Below, piece after piece: positions 55,701 to 64,000 of a DNA stretch of 64,000 nucleotides (position 1 is its first letter; each line of letters begins with the position of its first letter). The notes beneath the pieces were generated by a model. It was not told the DNA's origin and ran no database searches. It was given only the letters and a program-made list of their open reading frames with translations. Made by a program: the position numbers and the translations under genes. Origin of the DNA: Commensalibacter nepenthis (GTDB taxonomy: Bacteria; Pseudomonadota; Alphaproteobacteria; Acetobacterales; Acetobacteraceae); contig NZ_JASBAN010000001.1 of the NCBI RefSeq assembly GCF_029953305.1, positions 310,001 through 374,000 on the forward strand, in the 5' to 3' direction.

Positions 55701-55844
55701 ACGAACAGCTTCTACAATGTTGTTTTTATTTTGCTCATCCAGAGCACGTATAAAAGCGGATTGAGCACTTTGACGTATACGCTCAATCCCCTCTTTTTTT
55801 TTCTTAGTATATTCTAATAGTCTTTTTTTATATTGATTTGACAA
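52779..55844 (-). CDS. Large TPR + GT2 + GT4 fusion glycosyltransferase
   Basis: 1021 residues. Residues 20-130 are TPR-like helices (AVRWMDRAHRLAEHNPNITF). Residues about 355-620 form a GT2 domain with VVIIPVYKGKKETISCVQSV, the LLNSDTLVPKGWL metal motif and GYGEENDFCMRAQHLGWRHV. Residues about 655-1010 form a GT4-like domain with HTYGGGVERAVQ, HDYMSFCPRISLI, a Cys-rich CQQCIGNDRF and CIIGAIGIEKGFNIIKAL. There is no ATG near the start; the TTG at 55844 has GAGTGG upstream, and another TTG at 55859 is possible. No TM segment. Presumably glycosylates the cargo of the exporter upstream. Confidence 0.85.
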   Translation of the reverse strand: MSNQYKKRLLEYTKKKKEGIERIRQSAQSAFIRALDEQNKNNIVEAVRWMDRAHRLAEHNPNITFDLVMLLLKQQRYNDAYRLLMPLIKKFDFYQGWVVLAIIHVHRNEFPQAIEAIQYLLSRYCPAKTSWSTIREIVRDGGEEGCCGVIGSLGQVWIDNRKRQTLFVFLDDILILETKDPFFSLPEGWEHFSFLSIETQEKPLVGSPIDLQAIIRTEGFVESNDHCVKGWLWYPAEADRVSTIDVYDGQNTLCNQVQAETEFDVATLEFPLFKAKQFFIDIKEFSPGSYSFTDAYGRHLTGSPIDPLLLQCKTNRYRKNNKKHEHYLPVSAYYKGSYPQISEYLGLGIVVIIPVYKGKKETISCVQSVLKTLPKGVKIQIVNDCSPDIELIEWLESQVNHDNVFMIHHLKNLGFPGAVNTGMMAWSGYDVVLLNSDTLVPKGWLKGLLDAAYSDQAIGTVTPFSNDASIFSYPYHDQANPVPDLNSVTCLMNVVRKINKKTIIDVPTAHGFCMFIRHDCLHQVGLFRENLFAQGYGEENDFCMRAQHLGWRHVLAADVFVGHKGGVSFQNNKNALLKRNIAILNKFYPDYDEMVMAYIDRDFLRIIRRQIDLYRLKEFERKQEKLGKSLQYGLFITHTYGGGVERAVQERASDWRLKGGIALFLRPTLLGDACRIEIQFKSTLSTKIEIEDLYPNLVFNLPSEYSILLQFLKSINILIIQVHHFAGHHVAVRNLLQDLEIEYEVYLHDYMSFCPRISLINPQEHYCGEPEDMDVCQQCIGNDRFDEENPIKIRQWLSRSQKELNAARSIIVPSEDTKDRISKHFPKLKRIQIQELEDDRPDLSIEQLAYFSQVAEADLYLQPIMNSGRFRVCIIGAIGIEKGFNIIKALVKDADQRALPLEFVLVGRTVDDRIFEQSDRLFITGTYKEEEAIALVKQQNADMAFFPAIWPETWCYALSIAWRSGLSTAAFDIGAIAQRIKNTQRGWALSLLMTIPEQNDMLLTLCKQLRYNRKAKHLDDG

Positions 55845-55893
55845 TGAACCACTCTTCAAAAGTTAAATTACAGGATTCATCATTTTTCAAATA

Positions 55894-57822
55894 TTACTTT
55901 TTCTTTACAAAGAACAAACCAGGAGCAACCTCTACTTTATGGGTTGGTTTTTCTTGCGTTATTCCTTCAAAAACAGGTAATTCTTGCTCTTGAGATCCAG
56001 AAACTTCCTGAATTGTTTTAGCCTCTTTGGATTCTGGAACGAAATTAGGGTTTTCTAATCTTTTCAGATCGTTTTGAGCATCTTTTTCCCCAGCTTTCAA
56101 AGCCATTTCAAACCAATATTTTGCTTGTTTTGTATCTTGTTGTCCAGCCAAACCTTGCGCCAAATAGCGACCTAACATTAATTGAGCTTTTGAATGCCCT
56201 TTTTCGGCTGCCTTTCTGAACCAAATCTGTGCTTTTTCACGATTAGGTTCTAAATGATTACCCCCACCATAAATAGCACCCAAAGAAAACATTGCTGGGA
56301 CACTGCCTTGATCTGCCGCCATTTGATAGAATTTTAAGGCCTCTTCGGCAAGGACTTGTCCATTATTAGATTTACCCTCTAATAAAATATGAGCCCATAA
56401 AACTTGTGCATCTACAATCCCTTCTTCTGCTGCAGATGATATCCAAGCATATGCCTCGTCAGGTTTTTGCTCTCCTCCGGCGCCCTCAAGCAGCATTCTG
56501 CCATACCAATATCGTGCTTGCATCACTTCTGGACAGCTTTTCCTCAGCCATTCTCTGGCTTGTTCTTCTTTTTCGATATCAAAATTAATGGTATTACTTT
56601 TCAACAAAGCCACTGCCAAATTAAACATAATCGGCTGCACGCCCTGTTCGGCACCAGGCGTTAAATACTCCTTAATAACATCATCTATTTGCAACTTACT
56701 ATCGGGTAATTGAATTGCCATATCACCAAGGGTGACCGTCGCAATAACGTCCCCTTTTTTAGCTGCAAAACTCAGTAAATCTATTGCCTTATCTGTCGAT
56801 TGCGGAAGACCCATTCCCCTCAGATACAATAAACCCAACGACCTTGTTGCCGTAACATGCCCACTTTCGGCTGCCACCACATACCATCGTGCCGCCTCTA
56901 CATAATTAGGCGGAATATCATCATTTCCCTGACCATTCATATCAGCCAATACAACAGCCGCCTCTATATCCCCTGCCAATGCAGCCTTTCTTAGCCACGT
57001 TTCCGCTTGAATGAAATTTTGTTCTACGCCTTGACCATTTTTTAACGCAACACCATACAATGCTTGAGCCGCTCTGACACCATTTTCAGCTGCTTTTTTG
57101 TATAATTCCGCCGCACGTTTAATATCAAGAGGCACCCCTCTACCTGTTTGATACATCACCCCTAATTTGTATAATGCGGTTGCCATATCTCTTTCTGCAG
57201 CAACATTTAGAAATTTAGCAGCTTCAGCATAATCATCATCATTTTCGCCCATTCGCAATAAAAGTAATCCTTTACCCATATAACCTTGGGCGGAATCTTG
57301 TTCAATTGCTTTGTCATACCAACTTAACGCCTCAGAAACAATTTCGGAGTCTTTTGTTTCTGAAGAAAGTAAATAAGCATATAACGCTTGGGCTTCAGCC
57401 AAACCTTGTTCGGCAGCTTGTTTGACCCAATAACGTGATTTATCTAAATCAGGTTGTAAATTATCGTAATTTTCTTCTGGAGACGATTCAAAAATATTTT
57501 GCCCCGTTATTTCTTGCGCTTCTGGCACACCCCTCATATATAGCAATGCCAGCATATATGCTGAATCAATCCAGCCTGCTGTTGCTGCGGTTTCATGCCA
57601 CAAAGCCGCTTCACTAAGGTTTAAAAGAACCCCATGTGCATTTAAGTAACACATCCCCAACCAATATTGTGCCTCAGGAGACTGCATTGACGCAGCTTGA
57701 GAAAATTGGTTAAAAGCTGTTTCATAATCTTCATCTTCATATGATTTCTTAGCCTTTTCCAATATTTTCTCAATTTTTTTAGATTGACGACTTTCACCGC
57801 CTATTCTAAACAATCTGCGCAT
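55894..57822 (-). CDS. Sel1-repeat protein
   Basis: 642 residues from the ATG at 57822, which has CAGGAG 7 nt upstream; the frame's earlier TTG at 57843 is weaker. From about residue 40 there are roughly fourteen Sel1-like repeats of about 36 residues, such as ALYKLGVMYQTGRGVPLDIK, RAAELYKKAAENGVRAAQAL and AQLMLGRYLAQGLAGQQDTK. A non-repeat C-terminal tail is rich in Glu and Gln. No signal peptide. Sel1 proteins scaffold complexes; here it is encoded between the HlyD adaptor and the glycosyltransferases. Confidence 0.88.
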   Translation of the reverse strand: MRRLFRIGGESRQSKKIEKILEKAKKSYEDEDYETAFNQFSQAASMQSPEAQYWLGMCYLNAHGVLLNLSEAALWHETAATAGWIDSAYMLALLYMRGVPEAQEITGQNIFESSPEENYDNLQPDLDKSRYWVKQAAEQGLAEAQALYAYLLSSETKDSEIVSEALSWYDKAIEQDSAQGYMGKGLLLLRMGENDDDYAEAAKFLNVAAERDMATALYKLGVMYQTGRGVPLDIKRAAELYKKAAENGVRAAQALYGVALKNGQGVEQNFIQAETWLRKAALAGDIEAAVVLADMNGQGNDDIPPNYVEAARWYVVAAESGHVTATRSLGLLYLRGMGLPQSTDKAIDLLSFAAKKGDVIATVTLGDMAIQLPDSKLQIDDVIKEYLTPGAEQGVQPIMFNLAVALLKSNTINFDIEKEEQAREWLRKSCPEVMQARYWYGRMLLEGAGGEQKPDEAYAWISSAAEEGIVDAQVLWAHILLEGKSNNGQVLAEEALKFYQMAADQGSVPAMFSLGAIYGGGNHLEPNREKAQIWFRKAAEKGHSKAQLMLGRYLAQGLAGQQDTKQAKYWFEMALKAGEKDAQNDLKRLENPNFVPESKEAKTIQEVSGSQEQELPVFEGITQEKPTHKVEVAPGLFFVKKK

Positions 57823-57860
57823 TTTAAACTCCTGTAAATTCAACAGTAAATACTCAATTA

Positions 57861-59429
57861 TTACTGAGGATCACGCATACCATTGGTTAATTGGGGAACA
57901 ATACCATTCATCAAATACTGCGCAACAGTTCTTTTACCAACATGGATATCAGCAGAAACAATTAATCCTGGTGTTGGATGAAAAAAGTTAGGAACGTTGT
58001 GTAATGTATATTTTTCAATTTTTAAACGCGCTCTGAAAAAAGGTTTATCCCTAAAGGTTATAGGTGCAGCCCCCAATCGGTTTGTTTCTTGTGTCATATC
58101 ACCTGGTTGGAAAACGTCAGCACTAATATTTGTCAGGACTGCTTCGGCACCACCATATTGAGTATATGGAAAAGTATTAAACTTAATTTTTGCCTTATCT
58201 CCCAGCTTCAAATAACCAATCTCGTCACCAGAAACAACAGCCTCAACTTCTAACCCCGTGCCAACTGGAACAAGAGTCATAAAAGGAACACCAGCATTTA
58301 ATACCGAACCAACAGACCCTTTGGTAATAGATAAAACAACAGAATCCTTTTCAGCTCTTAGTAATACTTTATTTTTACGCAAGAGTGCCTTCTTGTAGTC
58401 GCCATCATCACGTGCATATTGTTTAATGGCGATATTCAATTCTTTAAAGATCGTCCCTTTCCAATTCTCAATATATGCCTTACGATCTGATTGTAAGGAT
58501 TCAATACGCTTGACCGTTGCATTTGCTGTTTGTTGCGCTGTTATCAATCGATTTTCAACATCCATCAACGTATCTTGTGAACCCAATGTGGATAATCTGC
58601 TACCGACTTCTTCTTTTTGTAATTTTTGACGCATTTGGTGAACATCAGTAGCCACTTTCACACGACCTCGTAACACTGCAATACTCGCAATAGCATTTTT
58701 TAACTGAGCTTGTTGTTCAGCAATTTTTTGATCAAAACCATCAACCTTTGCGTCATATTCCAACTTACGTTTCAGAAATAAATTTCCTTGTTCAACAGAA
58801 TATAAATCTGATGGGTCAACGGTATAAGTTTTTTCATCTGCCTCTGCGCGTAAACGATCATATTCTGCTTTATCAGCACCAACTTGAACTTTTAAATTGT
58901 CTAGATCTGCGTCCGATAATGTTGGATCAAGATGGGCAACAACCTGTCCTTTAGCAACAAAATCACCTTCTTTAACATCAATTGATTTAATAATACTTTG
59001 TTCCAAAGGCTGTACTAACAAGGGCGTTTCTGTAGAAATTAACCGACCGTCTGCCGACACCACTTTATCAAGTGGAAAAAAGCACATTCCTAAAAATGAA
59101 AAAAGCGCCAAACCACCAATCAACCATGTAATATATTGGGCAGAAGCTGTTGGAGGCATATTAATCGCTGCAGAAGTCGGAGAATGAAATTCCAACAATG
59201 CAATAGGCATATCGGCCTGGAAACTATCATCAGAATCTGCCTCAGGCAAATAATACCCATCTGGCACATGTTCATCATCATTCTGACCGTCGGCGACCTC
59301 AGATGCTTTTACACCTTTCTCGGTCAACTGCCGATTTTCTTTAGATAGAATTGCGTTATCTGTATCGTTTTTTCCATCAGGTTGAGCGCCTTTTGGTAAT
59401 TGATCATGTTTATTATCATCAACCATCAT
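57861..59429 (-). CDS. HlyD-family membrane fusion protein of a type I secretion system
   Basis: 522 residues. A cytoplasmic N-terminal extension of about 95 residues is unusually long and acidic. A TM segment near 103-122 (YITWLIGGLALFSFLGMCFF) follows, then the lipoyl/barrel part (LLVQPLEQSIIKSIDVKEGD), an alpha-helical hairpin (about 190-350) and a C-terminal beta domain. The start codon overlaps the ATPase stop by one base (TAATG), so the two are coupled. It bridges the inner-membrane ATPase to a TolC-type outer-membrane channel; no tolC is seen here. Confidence 0.92.
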   Translation of the reverse strand: MMVDDNKHDQLPKGAQPDGKNDTDNAILSKENRQLTEKGVKASEVADGQNDDEHVPDGYYLPEADSDDSFQADMPIALLEFHSPTSAAINMPPTASAQYITWLIGGLALFSFLGMCFFPLDKVVSADGRLISTETPLLVQPLEQSIIKSIDVKEGDFVAKGQVVAHLDPTLSDADLDNLKVQVGADKAEYDRLRAEADEKTYTVDPSDLYSVEQGNLFLKRKLEYDAKVDGFDQKIAEQQAQLKNAIASIAVLRGRVKVATDVHQMRQKLQKEEVGSRLSTLGSQDTLMDVENRLITAQQTANATVKRIESLQSDRKAYIENWKGTIFKELNIAIKQYARDDGDYKKALLRKNKVLLRAEKDSVVLSITKGSVGSVLNAGVPFMTLVPVGTGLEVEAVVSGDEIGYLKLGDKAKIKFNTFPYTQYGGAEAVLTNISADVFQPGDMTQETNRLGAAPITFRDKPFFRARLKIEKYTLHNVPNFFHPTPGLIVSADIHVGKRTVAQYLMNGIVPQLTNGMRDPQ

Positions 59430-61702
59430 TACATTCCTTCAGGCACGAAACCATCGCCGCTTTGTTTTTCTTTGCTAGATTTCTCTTGTGTATGCCGATT
59501 TTGTTGCAACCATAAAGTACGATAGATTTCGCAACTTTCCAATAACTCTTCATGATTACCAATTGACTGCATTACCCCTTGATCTAACACTAAAATTTTA
59601 TCACAATTTACTAGGGAAGAAAGTCGATGCGAAACAATAACCATTGTACGCCCAGTTGCAATACGCTCTAAGTTCGCATTAACCAAAGCTTCGCTTTCTG
59701 GGTCCAATGCTGACGTTGCTTCATCCAAAATCATGAATTTAGGGTCTAGAATAACAGAACGTGCAATAGCCAATCGTTGACGTTGTCCACCAGAAATATT
59801 AGTAGACCCCTCTTCAATAAAGGTATCATAGCCTGCAGGCATACGCTCAATAAACTCTTCGGCTCCTGCTAAACGTGCGGCACGAATAACATCATCCATT
59901 GTTAACCCTGGACGACCTGCTGTAATATTATCTTTGATCGTTCCTCTAAATAAGAAGTTATCTTGTAACACCACACCAAAAGAACGTCTTAAATGTGTCA
60001 AGTTAATCTCACGCAGATCGACACCATCTAACCGTAAAAAACCTGTATATTCACGACTGACACCTTGCAACAAACGGGTAATTGTTGATTTACCAGAACC
60101 ACTTCGTCCAACCAACCCTAACATTGTTCCGGCAGGAATAGAGAAACTTAAATCTTTTAACGCGCGACTACTGCCCCCAGGATATGTAAAATTGACATTT
60201 TCGAATGATAAAGCTCCAACAATTTTAGGACGTAATCCCGTTGTTAATGCTTTAGTTTCTGTAGGATTATTTAAAATTTCACCTGCTTGACCAAGAGACG
60301 TATTTACCTCTGTAATGGATGAAGTCAATTTCGCCATACCAACTAATGGCGTGGCAACTCGCCCTCCTAACATCATAAATGCCACAACCACACCTGCATC
60401 AATTCCAGATGTAGGATTTGTGATTGCTAAAAACGCACCGATCAAAATAATACCACGGTTAATGAAGAAATCCAGTGGCATCACCAATGTTTCTGGCCAG
60501 TTTTGTATACGAGAAGTTGATAAACGCCACTTAGAAACAACGGCAATAACCTCATCCCATTCACGTCGACGTGCAGGTTCCAATGCCAATGTTTTAACCG
60601 TTCTAATTCCAGCCACAGTCTCATACATCATTGACGCCCGTGTCATTTCAGCTTCAATACGGTTACTAAATCGCTTAGTGATAGCCGGCAGGAATAAAAT
60701 GACAATAAGACCAATCAAACCGGCAGCTGCAACCGTCAACCACGCCAAAGTAGGGCTGATATAGAATAAAAACGGCAAAATCACGACCAACGTAAACAAA
60801 TCCAAAAACGTCGTCAGCAATTTACCTGTAATAAAATCCCTAACCATATAGATTTGGGATACCTTCCCAACAATACGACCGGCTTGTTGACGTTCGAAAA
60901 ATTCCAATGGCAGTGCCAACAAACGATTGTAAGTATGAATAGAAATACGAGAATCTAGCCTCGTAGCTAAAACAGCGGTTAATTCACGACGCGCATAGCT
61001 AATTAAAACTTCATAAAAAGATAAAATAATCAACAAGCCCGAAATCGAAATCAGTGTTGCAGTTGAATGAAAGGCAATGACTCGGTTAACAACCTGCATC
61101 ACAATAAAAGCTGGGAAAATTTGTAAAATACTGATAATCATCGAAGCAAAGCTGATATCACGTAATAGCATACGTTCACGTAACACCATCTTGGCAAGCC
61201 ACGTAAAGTTAATAACAGCATCACCCTCAGAAAGATTCCGGTTGGCTTTGACCAACAACACATCCCCTGTCCACGCTTGGCGCAATCGCAGTTCATCAAC
61301 CGCAATCGGGGCATCTGTTTCTTTTCCAAGAGGATCCCTTAGAAAGACAACCCGTTTCTTTGGGTTAACCCCAACCATTAATCCCGCAGAACCATCCTTG
61401 AACATTAACACGACAGGCGGAGAATTATACAAACGAATCAAATAGCGCCACTTTAAACGCATACCTTTTGCAACCAAGCCCTGACTATTGAGCCAACGAG
61501 CAAGAGTTGCTGGAGAAGGAGATGATTCGTCTGGTTGCGTAGCAAGATCCCGAATATCAAGATCAACACCATGATATTTTGCGGCTGCTATTACGGCACG
61601 AATACGGATCATCATCGGAGAAAGGCGCTCAGTTTTTTCAGACGCACCGTCTTTATTTTGCCCCGATCCTGACTGAAGGGGAGTGTTTAATGGTTGATCC
61701 AC
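59429..61702 (-). CDS. Type I secretion ABC exporter with inactive C39-like domain
   Basis: 757 residues. Residues 35-170 form a C39-peptidase-like domain (MIRIRAVIAAAKYHGVDLDI) that lacks the catalytic Cys and His, as in HlyB/LapB-type exporters, so it should hold the substrate and not cut it. A six-TM ABC region spans about 195-470. The nucleotide-binding domain has Walker A GLVGRSGSGKST (about 537), signature NISGGQRQRLAIARS and Walker B FMILDEATSALD. First gene of the operon that runs to 50221. The N-terminus carries a polar 30-residue leader. Confidence 0.94.
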   Translation of the reverse strand: MDQPLNTPLQSGSGQNKDGASEKTERLSPMMIRIRAVIAAAKYHGVDLDIRDLATQPDESSPSPATLARWLNSQGLVAKGMRLKWRYLIRLYNSPPVVLMFKDGSAGLMVGVNPKKRVVFLRDPLGKETDAPIAVDELRLRQAWTGDVLLVKANRNLSEGDAVINFTWLAKMVLRERMLLRDISFASMIISILQIFPAFIVMQVVNRVIAFHSTATLISISGLLIILSFYEVLISYARRELTAVLATRLDSRISIHTYNRLLALPLEFFERQQAGRIVGKVSQIYMVRDFITGKLLTTFLDLFTLVVILPFLFYISPTLAWLTVAAAGLIGLIVILFLPAITKRFSNRIEAEMTRASMMYETVAGIRTVKTLALEPARRREWDEVIAVVSKWRLSTSRIQNWPETLVMPLDFFINRGIILIGAFLAITNPTSGIDAGVVVAFMMLGGRVATPLVGMAKLTSSITEVNTSLGQAGEILNNPTETKALTTGLRPKIVGALSFENVNFTYPGGSSRALKDLSFSIPAGTMLGLVGRSGSGKSTITRLLQGVSREYTGFLRLDGVDLREINLTHLRRSFGVVLQDNFLFRGTIKDNITAGRPGLTMDDVIRAARLAGAEEFIERMPAGYDTFIEEGSTNISGGQRQRLAIARSVILDPKFMILDEATSALDPESEALVNANLERIATGRTMVIVSHRLSSLVNCDKILVLDQGVMQSIGNHEELLESCEIYRTLWLQQNRHTQEKSSKEKQSGDGFVPEGM

Positions 61703-62093
61703 GGATCATCTTTCATCAAAAATCTCTACAATACTAAAACTCAATGCTTATTGGATATTGAATTACCTAGACTATTACTCTTAGATGACTCTTTTCCAAA
61801 GAAACACAACGGAACATATCAATAATTTGTTAATAATTCAACCATTTCAGATATTCTTAAAAATTAAGTATTTTAAAAAACGAAATATTGTAAATTATTT
61901 ACCTTATAATATTAAGTCAAAATGGAGATGATAAAATAATTTTATATACAAAACAATATTATTTTATATTAATCTTTTTAATTTTATATCTTGTCATGAT
62001 AAAGTAGTATTTAAATTGAAAAAACTTAACTTACAAACTTCAATCAAACATCTTCACTCTTTATCTTAACCGATCATTAGGCTTTTTTTATTT
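61703..62093. other. 391-bp divergent AT-rich promoter region
   Basis: Lies between the divergent secretion operon and metH. No small gene, riboswitch or terminator is recognised; in particular I see no SAM, SAH or B12 riboswitch consensus (no B12-box GCCACTG-like core). It must hold promoters for both directions. Confidence 0.5.
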
Positions 62094-64000
62094 ATGTCTG
62101 GACAAAGTAAACTTCTCGAAAAACTTCAACAACAAATCCTGCTATGTGATGGTGGCATGGGTTCGATCGTTCAAATGCTTGACCTTGATATCCAAAAAGA
62201 TTTTTGGGGCAAGGAAAATTGTACCGAAGTCCTAAACTTATCCAGACCCGACCTTGTTCGCGATATCCATCGGCAATATTTCGAAGCAGGCGCAGATATG
62301 GTGGAAACCAATTCCTTTGGCGGATCCACGATTACCCTTAGCGAATTTGACCTTCAAGACCAAACCTATGAAATCAACAAACGTGCTGCTGAAATTGCCC
62401 ATGAAGCAGCGAATCTATTCAAAGATGGCAAGGAACGTTTTGTTGTTGGCTCTATTGGTCCAGGAACGCGCCTGCCCTCGCTTGGTAATGTTGCTTATGA
62501 TCCATTGGAAGCTGCGATTGCAGAACAATGCCGTGGATTGATAGATGGCGGTGTTCACGGGTTTCTTATTGAAACATGTCAAGATCCACTGCAAATCAAA
62601 GCCGCTGTAAATGCTGCTAAGCTCGCACAACGCGAAGCTAAAATATCCTTGCCTATATTCGTGCAAGTCACCATTGAAACCACAGGAACCTTGTTGGTTG
62701 GCAGCGATATTGCCGCAGCTGCAACCATTATTGATGCGCTTGACGTGGATATGATGGGAATGAATTGCGGAACAGGTCCTCGCGAAATGGCCGAAGCAAT
62801 CAAATGGCTGTCACAATATTGGCCTCGCCTGATCTCTATGCAGCCTAATGCTGGCTTGCCTGAATTATTGGACGGCAAGACCCATTATCCTTTATCCCCC
62901 GAAGAAATGGGACATTGGATGGCACGATATATTGAGGAACAAAAAATCAATATGCTGGGCGGATGTTGTGGGACAAACCCTAATCATATCGCTGCGATGG
63001 ACAAAGTATTACGTGAAAGAGCGCAAAAAGAAGGTTCTGCGGATCGTCCTAAAACCATTCCACGCACGCATATTGCAGTACCTTCTGTTGCTAGCTTGTT
63101 CTCCTCTGTGCCTTTACGTCAAGAAAACAGTCTCTTTTCTATTGGTGAGCGTTGTAATGCTAATGGTTCCAAAAAATGGCGTGACTTACAAGCGGAACAG
63201 GATTGGGATGGATGCGTTACGATTGGACGTGAGCAGTTAAAAGAAGGCTCAAATGCACTTGATGTATGTATGGCGTTTGTAGGACGTGACGAAATTGCAG
63301 AAATGGGAGAAATTATCCCACGCTTTACCTCGTCTATTAATGCACCTTTGGTTATCGACTCTACGGGTACTGATGTTATTGAAGCCTGTTTGAAGTTACA
63401 TGGCGGAAAGCCTATTATTAACTCCATCAATTTCGAGGATGGCGAAGAGATTGCTGCCGAACGCATGGTATTGGCAAAAAAATTCGGTGCTGCCGTGGTT
63501 GCATTAACTATCGATGAAGTCGGCATGGCAAAAACGCCCGAGGATAAATTACGCATTGCTTCACGTTTGGTTGAATTTGCATGTGATCGTTATGGGTTAC
63601 CTCAATCAGATTTAATGATCGATCCCCTCACCTTTACTATTGCAACTGGCGTTGAGGATGATCGAAAACTGGGTTTATGGACTTTGGAAGGCATCAAAGC
63701 CATCCATGATAAATTCCCAGATATTCAAATTGTGCTTGGACTGTCTAATATTTCCTTTGGACTAAATCCTGCAGCTCGTGCAGTATTAAACTCTGTCTTC
63801 TTATATCATGCCCAACAAGCTGGCATGACTTCGGCGATTATTCACGTTTCAAAAATCCGCCCCATGCATCTAATTGACAAAGAAGAAGTCAAAGTCATGG
63901 AGGATTTAATTTTTGACCGCAGGACAGCTGACTATGATCCTTTAAAGAAAGTCTTAGAAATCTTTGCAGATCGTAAGGCTTCTCAGGCAGCAGCACGCCC
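62094..64000 (+). CDS. metH: Cobalamin-dependent methionine synthase MetH (5' part)
   Basis: Transfers methyl from methyltetrahydrofolate via B12 to homocysteine. 635 codons visible, cut by the window edge. The homocysteine-binding barrel has LCDGGMGSIVQMLDLD, ADMVETNSFGGSTITLSEFD and zinc ligands in IETCQD and GGCCGTNP. The pterin-binding domain starts near residue 345 with FSIGERCNANGSKKWRDL and continues with ALDVCMAFVGRDE, IDSTGTDVIEACL and LGLSNISFGLNPAARAVLNS. The last visible residues are still in this domain, so B12-binding and reactivation domains lie beyond. Start at the ATG at 62094; its ribosome site is weak (ATTAGG). Confidence 0.96.
   Translation, partial: MSGQSKLLEKLQQQILLCDGGMGSIVQMLDLDIQKDFWGKENCTEVLNLSRPDLVRDIHRQYFEAGADMVETNSFGGSTITLSEFDLQDQTYEINKRAAEIAHEAANLFKDGKERFVVGSIGPGTRLPSLGNVAYDPLEAAIAEQCRGLIDGGVHGFLIETCQDPLQIKAAVNAAKLAQREAKISLPIFVQVTIETTGTLLVGSDIAAAATIIDALDVDMMGMNCGTGPREMAEAIKWLSQYWPRLISMQPNAGLPELLDGKTHYPLSPEEMGHWMARYIEEQKINMLGGCCGTNPNHIAAMDKVLRERAQKEGSADRPKTIPRTHIAVPSVASLFSSVPLRQENSLFSIGERCNANGSKKWRDLQAEQDWDGCVTIGREQLKEGSNALDVCMAFVGRDEIAEMGEIIPRFTSSINAPLVIDSTGTDVIEACLKLHGGKPIINSINFEDGEEIAAERMVLAKKFGAAVVALTIDEVGMAKTPEDKLRIASRLVEFACDRYGLPQSDLMIDPLTFTIATGVEDDRKLGLWTLEGIKAIHDKFPDIQIVLGLSNISFGLNPAARAVLNSVFLYHAQQAGMTSAIIHVSKIRPMHLIDKEEVKVMEDLIFDRRTADYDPLKKVLEIFADRKASQAAAR

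Noticed and set aside
59429-61702. Bacteriocin exporter with active C39 peptidase
   Set aside because: The catalytic Cys and His are missing from the C39-like domain and no double-glycine precursor gene is nearby.
61703-62093. SAM or cobalamin riboswitch before metH
   Set aside because: No conserved core elements or stable multi-stem fold could be found by eye.

Overview
The window is AT-rich alphaproteobacterial chromosome. I infer an acetic acid bacterium (Acetobacteraceae), most likely Commensalibacter or a close relative. The supporting signs are a circularly permuted tmRNA gene next to an alphaproteobacterial-type sspB, a Gluconobacter/Acetobacter-type IS5-family (IS1031-like) insertion sequence, a CC0125/CC1285-family lipoprotein, and low GC throughout. 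The genus is an inference from gene content and composition; no search was run.

Layout. 1-7 kb: the end of a short-chain dehydrogenase, a possible tiny membrane protein, thyX, and three single-pass envelope proteins of similar build. 7-9 kb: two-piece tmRNA, the ClpXP adaptor sspB, and wrbA. 9-13 kb: a decay zone with an IS481-type element (transposase interrupted by TGA), two IS5-type transposase relics and an orphan small gene, with queA between them. 13-16 kb: an AT-rich MFS exporter and tgt. 16-20.5 kb: a secreted ankyrin protein, a pyruvyltransferase-like protein and a double glycosyltransferase whose tail carries four near-identical 69-bp repeats. 20.5-24 kb: pdxST with a divergent MocR/PdxR regulator; between them lies a dead FrmR/RcnR-type regulator whose 50-bp palindromic operator is still perfect. 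24-30 kb: DUF2938, a Holliday-junction-resolvase-like protein, metR/metE and a lipoprotein. 29-36 kb: queG, a small ribbon-helix-helix protein, a DjlA-like co-chaperone, mlaA/mlaC, bluB and a FucP-type sugar transporter with a large loop insertion. 36-39 kb: a putrescine-type oxidase and permease. 39-42.5 kb: a broken IS1031-type element, ppa, a YWTD propeller, a PIN-domain pseudogene cut off at a stray IS481 end, and a CAU tRNA. 42.6-50 kb: ettA, GNAT, nitroreductase, a secreted orphan, and a nitrate/sulfonate-type ABC importer. 50-61.7 kb: one minus-strand operon with a type I secretion ATPase, its HlyD adaptor, a Sel1-repeat protein, a TPR/GT2/GT4 fusion, a ChW-like orphan and a GT4. 62 kb to the end: metH (partial).

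How the genes fit together. Three of the queuosine genes are here but scattered (queA, tgt, queG). Methionine synthesis has both routes, B12-independent (metE with metR) and B12-dependent (metH), and bluB makes the lower ligand of B12. Ribosome rescue (tmRNA) and delivery of its tagged products (SspB) are adjacent. MlaA and MlaC serve outer-membrane lipid asymmetry. The 50-62 kb operon is the best candidate for an undescribed system: it pairs a peptidase-dead type I exporter with cytoplasmic glycosyltransferases and a Sel1 scaffold, which suggests export of a glycosylated surface protein. Copies of the 'TGTAGGAATTGA' end of the IS481 element occur alone at three other sites, two of them beside gene ends or pseudogenes.
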